Of a DNA stretch of 5,015 nt, positions 1-5,015 are shown piece after piece; positions within the stretch are counted from its first letter, which is position 1, and every line of letters begins with the position of its first letter. The position numbers were made by a program, and so were the translations under genes. The notes beneath the pieces were generated by a model. It was not told where the DNA came from and searched no databases. It was given only the letters and a program-made list of their open reading frames with translations. The stretch comes from BPIH01 sp042408925 (GTDB lineage Bacteria; Chloroflexota; Limnocylindria; Limnocylindrales; CSP1-4): the NCBI GenBank assembly GCA_042408925.1, contig JBHOQO010000087.1, positions 1-5,015 of the forward strand, given 5' to 3'.

Positions 1-296
1 GCCCGGAACCGACGCGCTGCCACGAGCCCGACCGCCGCGGCGGCGACGAAGGCCCCGAGCGTGAGCGCCGGCCCGTCCCCCTGCCCGGCCCCCTGCTCGG
101 CCGCCGACGCGCCGGCGAACGCCGCGTACCAGACCGCGACCCAGGCGCCCTCCGCCGTCGCCGCGGCCGCAGCCGGTAGCCCGGCGAGGAGCCGACCGGC
201 GACATCGCCCCGCGACGGGCCGGGCGCCGGTCCGTCGACGGTCGCGCCGGAGCCCGCCCGCGGCGCCGAGGGGTCAGCCCGCCAGCTGGACGACAT
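1..296 (-). CDS. Partial membrane protein, third gene of the MoxR-DUF58 operon (C-terminus outside window)
   Basis: The ATG at 296-294 opens a frame with no stop down to base 1, giving 98 complete codons. The start lies inside the end of the DUF58 gene, overlapping it by 23 bp in another frame, as is usual for coupled genes; the site ahead of the ATG (GGCGGA) is only a weak Shine-Dalgarno. The first ~33 residues are rich in Pro, Ala and Gly and look cytoplasmic. A hydrophobic stretch follows at about residues 36-66 with a WVAVWY core, then a short Gly/Gln/Asp-rich loop, then a clear transmembrane helix at about 77-94 ending in positive residues (ARRFR). In known MoxR-DUF58 clusters the next gene is often a multi-pass membrane protein with a transglutaminase-like domain, and the N-terminal layout here would fit. 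The catalytic domain would be outside the window, so that identity is an inference; another membrane protein is possible. Confidence 0.62.
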   Translation of the reverse strand, partial: MSSSWRADPSAPRAGSGATVDGPAPGPSRGDVAGRLLAGLPAAAAATAEGAWVAVWYAAFAGASAAEQGAGQGDGPALTLGAFVAAAAVGLVAARRFR

Positions 297-1530
297 CGCA
301 GGTCCGCCAATCGGGCGCCAGCTCGGCGACCCGAGCGGCGATGCCGAGGCGCCGCGCCCGCGCGGCGTGGGCCGCAGCCTCCGACCCGAGGGCGACGTGG
401 AGGAGCTCGAAGCCGGCTGCGCGGAGCCGCCGGAAGACCGGCGCCAGCTCGCCCACGTCCCGGGCGCTCAGTGTCACGACGAGGGCGCCGGCCGGAACTC
501 GCCGGGCGAGGGCGCCGAGCATCCGTCCGTAGGGGATCGAGGGGACCGACGACATCCGGCCGAGGAGGTCGAGGATCCGGGCGAGCTGCCCCGGCCCGGC
601 CCGCGGCGGTACGAAGCCGATCCGATCCGGCTGGTACGTCCAGGCGTTGACGACCAGGCCGCAGGCCGCCCCGTCCTCGAGGACCCGCCGGGCGAACGAG
701 CCGGCTGCGACGGCGAGGCGCTCGACGAGCTCCTCGTCCCACTGGAGGAGCCAGACCGGCCCCGGGAGCGTCTGGACGTCGAGGGCGACGACGACGTCGC
801 GGACCGCCGACGGCTCGTAGCGCTTGCTCACCGGCCGGCCGAGCCGGGCCGTCGCCCGCTCGTGGACCCGCCGCCGCGGGTCGCCGCGCTGGAAGGGCCG
901 AACGCCGGCAAAGAGGGCCGGGTCCTCGACGAGGCCGTGCCGGATCCGCCGCGGCCCGAACGGGAGCGCGGCCGGTCCCAGAACCTGCACCGGAACCGTC
1001 CGCGGCCGGACGACGAGGGTTGCCGGGAGCGGCCGCTCGACCGTCGTCGTCGAGCGGCCGAAGAGGTCGGCGACGGTGAGGGCGACCGATTCGAAGCGGT
1101 ACCGACCCCGGTGGTCGGCGACGATCGTCGCGTGCCGACGGACCTCCTCGTACGGCGCCAGCGACCAGGTCGTCCGGAGACTCGCGATCCCCGGTCGTTC
1201 GGTCGGGATCGTCGGGAGCGGATCGACGACGAGGTCCTCGGACACGAAGTCGTCGGCCCGCAGCCAGGCGAGCGGGAGGAGCTTGCGATTCTCGACGACG
1301 AGGGTCACGGGAACCCGATCGCCCCAGACCGCCCGATCGGAGCCGAGCTCCCGCCGATACTCGAGGCCCACCGTCCCGTGCCGGCTCCAGAGCGATCGGA
1401 GGGCGCCAGTCGCGACGACCAGGAACCCAACGACGACGAGCCCGGTCGCCCCGCTCCAGACGCCCAGGGCGACGAGGAGCGCGGCGCCGAGGACGTCCGG
1501 CCGGACCCTCGGAAGCGCGAAGCCGTCCAC
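274..1530 (-). CDS. DUF58 domain-containing membrane-anchored protein
   Basis: This 418-residue protein has the DUF58 family layout and normal length. Residues about 11-43 form one or two N-terminal transmembrane helices. After them come a family-typical LWSRHG segment (47-52) and a beta-rich region with the NRKLLPL motif (81-87). The DUF58 signature follows at about 202-240, including F213-R215-GDPRR, H223 and ATARLGRP. The C-terminal part (about 244-418) resembles a von Willebrand A-like fold, with strand VVVALD at 246-251. The usual DxSxS metal site is absent (D251 is followed by VQT), and the aromatic residue usual after the signature histidine is Glu224. The start is the GTG at 1530, 14 bp after the MoxR stop; it has no strong Shine-Dalgarno, so reinitiation after MoxR translation is likely. 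DUF58 proteins partner MoxR ATPases; their biochemical role is not settled, and recruitment of a client or metal-containing protein at the membrane is the usual proposal. Confidence 0.93.
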   Translation of the reverse strand: MDGFALPRVRPDVLGAALLVALGVWSGATGLVVVGFLVVATGALRSLWSRHGTVGLEYRRELGSDRAVWGDRVPVTLVVENRKLLPLAWLRADDFVSEDLVVDPLPTIPTERPGIASLRTTWSLAPYEEVRRHATIVADHRGRYRFESVALTVADLFGRSTTTVERPLPATLVVRPRTVPVQVLGPAALPFGPRRIRHGLVEDPALFAGVRPFQRGDPRRRVHERATARLGRPVSKRYEPSAVRDVVVALDVQTLPGPVWLLQWDEELVERLAVAAGSFARRVLEDGAACGLVVNAWTYQPDRIGFVPPRAGPGQLARILDLLGRMSSVPSIPYGRMLGALARRVPAGALVVTLSARDVGELAPVFRRLRAAGFELLHVALGSEAAAHAARARRLGIAARVAELAPDWRTCDVVQLAG

Positions 1531-1544
1531 GACCCGAACCGGAG

Positions 1545-2549
1545 CTAGCGCCCGGCCCGAGCGGGATCGACCGGCGGGGCCGGCGTCCGCTCGAGGACCT
1601 CGGCGACGACCCGCTCGGGCGTCGCACCCCGGAGCTCCCGGTCGACGTCGAGGAGGATCCGATGACCGAGGACGGCCGGCGCGAGGGCCGCGACGTCGTC
1701 GGGGGTCGCAAACCCGCGGCCGTCGAGGAGCGCCGCGGCCTGGGCGGCCCGGTAGAGGGCGACGCTCGCCCGCGGGCTCGCCCCCAGGCGGACGTCGGGG
1801 TGCTCCCGGGTCGCCCGGACGACGGCGACGACGTAGCGCTCGACGTCCTCGCCGACGACGACCCCGGCCGCGGCGGCGATGAGCGGTCCGAGCTCCTCGG
1901 GGCCCGCAATCTGCGGGACGTCCTCGATCGGGAGCCGGCCGTCGCGGTAGAGGCCCGCGATCCGCCGTTCCTCGGCCTCGTCGGGGTAGCCGAGCCGCGT
2001 CCGGACGAGGAAGCGGTCGAGCTGGGCCTCGGGCAGAGCGAACGTGCCTTCCAGCTCGATGGGGTTCTCGGTCGCCAGGACGAGGAAGGGGCTCGGGAGG
2101 CGATGGGTCGTGCCGTCGACCGAGACCTGCCGCTCCTGCATCGCCTCGAGCAGGGCCGACTGGGTCCGCGGCGTCGCCCGGTTGATCTCGTCGACGAGGA
2201 GGACGTTCGCGAAGATCGGCCCCGGCACGAACCGAAACCGCCCGGCCTCGACGACGCTGCTCCCGGTGACGTCCCCGGGCAGGAGGTCCGGCGTTCCCTG
2301 GACCCGGGCGAAGGAGAGGCCGAGGGCCCGGGCGAAGGCTCGGGCGAGGGTCGTCTTCCCCGTTCCGGGGACGTCGTCGATGAGGGCGTGCCCCTCGGCG
2401 AGGAGGGCGACGGTCAGGAGCCGAAGGGCGTCCTGCGCCCCGACGACGGCCCGCCCGACGGCCTCCTCGAGGCGCGCCCAAAACCGTCGACCCCCGGTCG
2501 CCGCCGGGCCGCCCATGTCCCCGCCGATGACCCGTTGTGCCTCGCGCAC
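1545..2549 (-). CDS. MoxR-family AAA+ ATPase
   Basis: This 334-residue protein shows every core motif of the MoxR branch of AAA+ ATPases. Walker A is at 59-67 (DDVPGTGKT, Lys65). Walker B is at 117-125 (LLVDEINRA, Asp120-Glu121), followed by TQSALLEAMQER. Sensor 1 lies in ATENPIELEGTFALPEAQLDRF (159-180, Asn162), and sensor 2 is the GASPRAS motif (256-262, Arg260) in the C-terminal helical lid. The length is normal for the family, and no membrane segment or signal peptide is visible, so it should be cytosolic. MoxR proteins form ring ATPases that act as chaperones in assembly or activation of protein complexes, usually with a DUF58 or VWA partner, here the next gene. The start is the GTG at 2549 because GGAGG lies five bases upstream; ATG at 2516 is a poorer alternative. 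It is the first gene of its operon, behind its own promoter. Confidence 0.96.
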   Translation of the reverse strand: MREAQRVIGGDMGGPAATGGRRFWARLEEAVGRAVVGAQDALRLLTVALLAEGHALIDDVPGTGKTTLARAFARALGLSFARVQGTPDLLPGDVTGSSVVEAGRFRFVPGPIFANVLLVDEINRATPRTQSALLEAMQERQVSVDGTTHRLPSPFLVLATENPIELEGTFALPEAQLDRFLVRTRLGYPDEAEERRIAGLYRDGRLPIEDVPQIAGPEELGPLIAAAAGVVVGEDVERYVVAVVRATREHPDVRLGASPRASVALYRAAQAAALLDGRGFATPDDVAALAPAVLGHRILLDVDRELRGATPERVVAEVLERTPAPPVDPARAGR

Positions 2550-2552
2550 GCA

Positions 2553-2563
2553 ATCCTCCGTTC
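2553..2563 (-). promoter_or_regulatory. Ribosome binding site deciding the GTG start of the MoxR gene
   Basis: On the minus strand GGAGG (2556-2560) is followed by ATTGC and then GTG (2549-2547). This spacing favours the GTG over the in-frame ATG 33 bases further in. Confidence 0.8.
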
Positions 2564-2583
2564 CCGGGACGATCCGGTCCCGG
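2564..2583 (-). promoter_or_regulatory. Hairpin in the leader, just upstream of the MoxR ribosome binding site
   Basis: CCGGGAC (2564-2570) pairs perfectly with GTCCCGG (2577-2583) across a 6-nt loop. In the minus-strand mRNA this 7-bp GC-rich stem ends three bases before the GGAGG. It could modulate ribosome access or protect the 5' region. No run of U follows, so it is not a classical terminator. Function is inferred from position only. Confidence 0.45.
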
Positions 2584-2609
2584 CGCAGATGATTTCAGGA
2601 GCCATCAGC

Positions 2610-2638
2610 CCGCTGCGGGGTGCTGCACCGCTGCGGGG
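2610..2638 (-). repeat. Tandem 11-bp direct repeat in the MoxR leader
   Basis: CCGCTGCGGGG occurs at 2610-2620 and again at 2628-2638 (plus-strand reading), an 18-bp period. Each copy holds a small odd palindrome (CCGCTGCGG). The repeats lie downstream of the predicted transcription start, so they could be binding sites for a regulator or RNA structure. Chance in GC-rich noncoding DNA is not excluded. Confidence 0.4.
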
Positions 2639-2644
2639 CGGTTC

Positions 2645-2659
2645 AGACGGGCACCGTCT
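2645..2659. repeat. Short hairpin, 6-bp stem with 3-nt loop
   Basis: AGACGG (2645-2650) and CCGTCT (2654-2659) are perfect complements around GCA. It follows the 2667-2683 inverted repeat in the direction of minus-strand transcription. The two together could contribute to a leader structure or to ending the upstream kinase transcript, but there is no T-tract. Confidence 0.35.
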
Positions 2660-2666
2660 CGGCGGA

Positions 2667-2683
2667 CGCCATCGCCGATGGCG
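2667..2683. promoter_or_regulatory. 17-bp inverted repeat over the predicted transcription start: candidate operator
   Basis: CGCCATCG (2667-2674) and CGATGGCG (2676-2683) are perfect 8-bp arms around a single central base. The repeat abuts the predicted -10 (2684-2689) and would cover the transcription start near 2677, where a repressor dimer commonly binds. As RNA it could also form a 7-bp stem with a 3-nt loop. The dyad is seen directly; the operator role is inferred. Confidence 0.5.
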
Positions 2684-2712
2684 AGCGTATGCCGACCCCG
2701 CCGCCCGGTCAA
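2684..2712 (-). promoter_or_regulatory. Predicted sigma-70-type promoter of the MoxR-DUF58 operon
   Basis: On the minus strand the -35 element TTGACC (2712-2707) is separated by exactly 17 bp from TACGCT (2689-2684), which keeps the key TAnnnT positions of the -10. The expected start is near 2677, giving a leader of about 130 nt before the GTG at 2549. The promoter begins 16 bp after the histidine kinase stop, so MoxR-DUF58 can be transcribed independently of the two-component genes. Confidence 0.6.
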
Positions 2713-2727
2713 GCGACTGGCCCCGCA

Positions 2728-4056
2728 TCAGCCGGGGACCGCGAGCCAGAACTCGGTGCCACCCGACGGGCGGGGACGGTAGCCGATCTCGCCGCCGTGG
2801 GCCCGAACCGCGGCGGCGGCCACCGCCAGCCCGAGACCGGCTCCCTCACCGTCGCCGCCACGCCGGGGGAACGGCAGGAAGAGCCGCGGCTCGACGGCCG
2901 GGTCGACCCCCGGGCCGTCGTCGAGGACCGTCACCCGAAGCCACGGCCGGCCGGGCGCCGCGGGCCGCGTCCGCCTCGGCGCCACCTCGGCCGCGACCCG
3001 AACCGTTCCACCCTCGGGCGAGAAGCGGACTGCGTTGGCGACGAGGTTTCGGATCGCGCCCTCGAGCCGGACCCGATCGACGACGACCGCCTCTGCCGGG
3101 ACCTCGACCGCGATCTCGACGCCGCGGAGCTCGGCGAGGGATCGACAGTCGGCGACGGCCGCCTCGACGAGCTCGGCGGCTGCGATCCGACTCCGGGCCA
3201 GCGGCCGACCGCCGGGCTCCGCCTCGGCCAGGGCGAGGAGCCCGTCGGCTAGGCGGCCGAGCCGGACGGCGTCGCCGTGCGCCGCCTCGATCGCTCGCCG
3301 GAGGGCGGCCGCCTCGCGGCGGCCGCGGAGCGCGAGCTCCAGCTCCGTCCGTAGGGCGGCGATCGGGGTTCGGAGGTCGTGGGAGGCGGCGGCCACGAAG
3401 GCCTGCTGGCGTCGGCGGCCCTCCTCGAGGCGAGCGAGGAGCGCCCCGATCGATCGCGTGAGCCGCCCGACCTCGTCGCTCCCGGGCCGGCCGACGAAGG
3501 GTCGATCGAGCTCGTCCGGCTCGATCGCCTCCAGCTCCGCCGCCAGCGCCGTGAGCGGGGCGAGGGCCCGGCCGACGAGCCACCAGCTGCCGAGGACCGC
3601 GACGATCCCGACCCCGAGGCCGACGGCGACGAGGTCCTTCGTTACCGCCGCCTGCGTCGCGTCGATGCCGCTCGTCGTCGCCCCGGTAACGACCCGGCCC
3701 ATGGGGGCGTCGATCGCATAGAAGACGTACTGCTCCCCGCCGACGACGAGCTCCGAGGGCCCGGGCGGCGGCACTCCGGGGAGCTCGGCCGCCATCGGCG
3801 TCTGGCGGACCGGCCGGCCGTCCCGCCCGTAGAGGATCGTGAAGACGGCGGGCCGGCCGGTCGTGAGGACGTCGAGCGGCGCGTTCGGATCGGCGGCGAG
3901 GGCGGCGGCGGCGTTCTCGGCCTGGGAGCGGAGGGTCTCGTCGAGGGACAGTCGAAGCTGCTGCCCGACGGCCACCCAGACGAGGGCCCCGGCGGCGAGG
4001 ACGAGGCTCGTCGCCGCCAGGGCGAGCCAGAGGGTGAGCCGGACGCGAAGGCTCAC
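2728..4056 (-). CDS. Membrane sensor histidine kinase of a two-component system
   Basis: This 442-residue protein is a complete classical sensor kinase. Transmembrane helix 1 is at about 8-30, followed by an extracytoplasmic sensor region of about 110 residues (31-140) that I cannot assign to a named domain. Helix 2 is at about 142-161, and a HAMP linker runs from about 162 to 213. The HisKA dimerisation helix carries SHDLRTP (225-231), with His226 as the autophosphorylation site. The ATPase domain has an N box (NLVANAVRFSP, 337-347), G1 (DDGPGV, 379-384), F box (LFLPF, 392-396) and G2 (GAGLGLAVA, 405-413). A short Pro/Arg-rich insertion sits at about 360-371. The GTG start overlaps the regulator's stop as GTGA, so coupled translation with that partner is expected. 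The stimulus is unknown. All catalytic motifs appear intact. Confidence 0.97.
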   Translation of the reverse strand: MSLRVRLTLWLALAATSLVLAAGALVWVAVGQQLRLSLDETLRSQAENAAAALAADPNAPLDVLTTGRPAVFTILYGRDGRPVRQTPMAAELPGVPPPGPSELVVGGEQYVFYAIDAPMGRVVTGATTSGIDATQAAVTKDLVAVGLGVGIVAVLGSWWLVGRALAPLTALAAELEAIEPDELDRPFVGRPGSDEVGRLTRSIGALLARLEEGRRRQQAFVAAASHDLRTPIAALRTELELALRGRREAAALRRAIEAAHGDAVRLGRLADGLLALAEAEPGGRPLARSRIAAAELVEAAVADCRSLAELRGVEIAVEVPAEAVVVDRVRLEGAIRNLVANAVRFSPEGGTVRVAAEVAPRRTRPAAPGRPWLRVTVLDDGPGVDPAVEPRLFLPFPRRGGDGEGAGLGLAVAAAAVRAHGGEIGYRPRPSGGTEFWLAVPG

Positions 4057-4820
4057 CGCTCGGCGCCGCGCCGCGTCGTAGCCCCGGCCCCGATGTGCTT
4101 CCGCCCCGACCCCTCGACCTGCGCAACCCCGGGATCGCCGACCGCGTCGGACGGCGGCCGAAAGACGTAGCCGACCCCGCGGACGGCCTCGATCGTCGGC
4201 GCCCCCGGCCGGCCGGCGAGCTTGCGGCGGATGGCGCCGACGTGGACATCGACGACGTTTGAACGACCCTCGAAGGCCCAGTCCCAGACCCCCTCGCGGA
4301 TCTCGGCCCGGGAGAGGACCTCGTTCGGGTGGCGGGCGAGGAGCTCGAGGATGGCGAACTCGCGCGGCGAGAGGTCGACCGGCCGGCCGCCGATCCGCAC
4401 CTCCCGGGCCGCGGGGTCGAGGACGAACGGGCCGTACTCGACGACCGACGGTCGGGGCCGGGCGCCGCGACGGACGAGGGCCCGAATTCGGGCGACGAGC
4501 TCCTCGAACTCGAAGGGCTTGACGAGGTAGTCGTCGCCGCCGCCGTCGAGGCCGCGGACCCGGTCGGCGACGGCCGAGCGGGCGGTGAGAAAGAGGACCG
4601 GGGCCCAGCGACCGGCCGCCCGAAGCTCCCGACAGAGGTCGAAGCCGTCGCCGTCGGGGAGCATGACGTCGAGGACGATCGTGTCGTACGGGACCTCGGT
4701 CGCCAGCCAGCGGGTCTCTTCGGCGGTCCCGGCGACGTCGACCGCGTAGCCCTCTCCTTCGAGCCCCCGCCGGAGAAGACCGGCGAGGCGTCGGTCGTCT
4801 TCGGCGACGAGCAGGCGCAT
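4053..4820 (-). CDS. OmpR/PhoB-family response regulator
   Basis: This 255-residue protein has a receiver domain (about 1-118) and a winged-helix DNA-binding domain (about 127-222). The receiver has the acidic pocket E7-D8-D9, phosphoacceptor Asp51 (VLDVMLP), Thr79 (FLTA) and Lys101 (VKPF). The winged helix has SPREFAILELLARHPNEVLSR-type helices starting at 151, a recognition helix around SNVVDVHVGAIRRKL (187-201) and the closing GVGYVFRP (215-222). The start is the ATG at 4820, because an excellent Shine-Dalgarno precedes it and the protein then begins exactly at the conserved MRLLVAEDD; an upstream in-frame TTG at 4895 would only add an unconserved leader. A tail of about 33 residues (223-255) extends beyond the usual end of the family. 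Its cognate kinase is the overlapping downstream gene. It should bind DNA as a phosphorylated dimer, often on direct repeats. Confidence 0.97.
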   Translation of the reverse strand: MRLLVAEDDRRLAGLLRRGLEGEGYAVDVAGTAEETRWLATEVPYDTIVLDVMLPDGDGFDLCRELRAAGRWAPVLFLTARSAVADRVRGLDGGGDDYLVKPFEFEELVARIRALVRRGARPRPSVVEYGPFVLDPAAREVRIGGRPVDLSPREFAILELLARHPNEVLSRAEIREGVWDWAFEGRSNVVDVHVGAIRRKLAGRPGAPTIEAVRGVGYVFRPPSDAVGDPGVAQVEGSGRKHIGAGATTRRGAER

Positions 4821-4823
4821 GTC

Positions 4824-4833
4824 GATCACCTCC
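4824..4833 (-). promoter_or_regulatory. Near-perfect Shine-Dalgarno of the response regulator gene
   Basis: The minus strand reads GGAGGTGATC, fully matching the 16S rRNA 3' tail over ten bases, with the core GGAGG eight bases before the ATG at 4820. It fixes the start at 4820 and implies efficient translation. Confidence 0.9.
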
Positions 4834-4842
4834 GGGATGCCG

Positions 4843-4848
4843 ATCGTA
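4843..4848 (-). promoter_or_regulatory. Possible -10 element for the response regulator-kinase operon
   Basis: TACGAT on the minus strand is the only TAnnnT hexamer at a suitable place upstream of the regulator. It implies a start near 4836 and a very short leader. No recognisable -35 lies 16-18 bp upstream, so the promoter may be activator-dependent or lie elsewhere. Confidence 0.35.
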
Positions 4849-4917
4849 GGCGCTGCGGGTTGGGCGACGGTTGAGAAGCGAGGGAGATTCCGCAATCGAG
4901 GCCGCCCCGGCGTCCGG

Positions 4918-4936
4918 CTTCATCGTTCCTTCATCG
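4918..4936. promoter_or_regulatory. Direct repeat with 11-bp period: candidate OmpR-family regulator box
   Basis: CTTCATCG occurs at 4918-4925 and 4929-4936, two identical 8-mers spaced by one helical turn. Tandem half-sites with an 11-bp period are the typical DNA target of PhoB/OmpR-type winged-helix regulators. The pair lies about 100 bp upstream of the regulator gene, centred roughly 90 bp upstream of the possible start near 4836, which would suit autoregulation. The repeat is seen directly; binding is inferred. Confidence 0.5.
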
Positions 4937-4989
4937 ACCGCCTGCGATCCTGCTTCGCCGGTACCGGACCACGCTCCGGGACCCGCCCA

Positions 4990-5010
4990 CGCCGGCCCCT
5001 GTGGCCGGCG
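4990..5010. terminator. Strong GC-rich hairpin at the right edge, possible terminator of an upstream gene
   Basis: CGCCGGCC (4990-4997) and GGCCGGCG (5003-5010) form a perfect 8-bp stem around a 5-nt loop. No T-tract follows on either strand. It lies upstream of the two-component genes and could end a transcript coming from beyond the window, but its flanking gene cannot be seen. Confidence 0.3.
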
Positions 5011-5015
5011 GCGAC

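Noticed and set aside
61..1548. Long plus-strand open frame (495 codons) opposite DUF58
   Set aside because: It is antisense to a clearly recognisable gene; its protein is Pro/Arg/Asp/Glu-rich with no domain. Strong G/C third-position bias removes stops from the opposite strand.
2645..2683. Tandem hairpins as a rho-independent terminator of the kinase gene
   Set aside because: Neither stem is followed by a T-tract, and the first abuts a good -10 element, so an operator or leader role is more plausible.
2414..2728. Minus-strand 104-codon frame whose ATG overlaps the kinase stop as TGATG
   Set aside because: The overlap resembles translational coupling, but the product is Arg/Ser/Gly-rich with no domain, it spans the promoter and leader, and it overlaps the MoxR gene by 136 bp in another frame.
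1662..3461. Long plus-strand open frame (599 codons) opposite MoxR and the kinase
   Set aside because: It crosses two real genes and the intergenic promoter region, with low-complexity composition and no motif; it is a shadow of codon bias.
4821..4895. N-terminal extension of the response regulator from a TTG at 4895
   Set aside because: The receiver begins at the ATG at 4820 with a ten-base Shine-Dalgarno match in front of it; the extension is unconserved in character and would place that site inside the gene.
4958..4967. Ten-base palindrome CCGGTACCGG
   Set aside because: Short, not extended by flanking symmetry and not repeated; such palindromes are expected by chance in GC-rich DNA.
4920..5015. 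Minus-strand open frame from the right edge ending in TGA, a possible C-terminus of an upstream gene (31 codons)
   Set aside because: About a third of its residues are Arg, its third codon positions are less G/C-rich than in the real genes, and it contains the strong hairpin and half of the direct repeat. More likely noncoding, though too short to exclude.
4871..5015. Plus-strand frame opening with TTG and running off the right edge, a possible divergent gene
   Set aside because: No Shine-Dalgarno fits a start and the predicted residues match nothing I recognise; absence of stops is expected at this base composition.

Overview
The window is very GC-rich bacterial DNA with almost exclusively G/C third codon positions, strong Shine-Dalgarno sequences and several GTG starts. 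This suits a high-GC lineage such as Chloroflexota (Limnocylindria-like) or Actinomycetota; with no rRNA or other marker gene here, the phylum is an inference. All five supported genes lie on the minus strand, so the window reads functionally from right to left. I see no tRNA, rRNA, CRISPR array, insertion sequence or phage gene.

Right part (about 5015 to 2728): a two-component system. A noncoding stretch (4821-5015) holds a strong hairpin, a pair of 8-bp direct repeats spaced 11 bp like OmpR-family binding sites, a weak -10 element and a near-perfect Shine-Dalgarno. It leads into an OmpR/PhoB-type response regulator (4820-4053), whose stop overlaps the GTG start of a membrane histidine kinase (4056-2728) by four bases (GTGA). 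The pair is very probably translationally coupled.

Middle (2727-2550): a 178-bp intergenic region. It contains the best promoter in the window (TTGACC, 17 bp, TACGCT), a 17-bp inverted repeat directly downstream of the -10, a second hairpin, a tandem 11-mer repeat and a hairpin just ahead of the next ribosome binding site. This looks like a separately regulated transcription unit with a structured leader of about 130 nt.

Left part (2549 to 1): a MoxR-family AAA+ ATPase (2549-1545), a DUF58 protein (1530-274), and the start of a membrane protein (from 296, leaving the window at base 1). The spacings (14-bp gap, then 23-bp overlap) indicate one operon. MoxR plus DUF58 plus a downstream membrane protein, often a transglutaminase-like one, is a widespread conserved cluster thought to act as a chaperone or assembly module for envelope or extracytoplasmic proteins. 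The adjacent sensor pair may control it, but only adjacency supports that. I found no clear evidence for an undescribed system; the regulatory architecture is the part most worth a second look.
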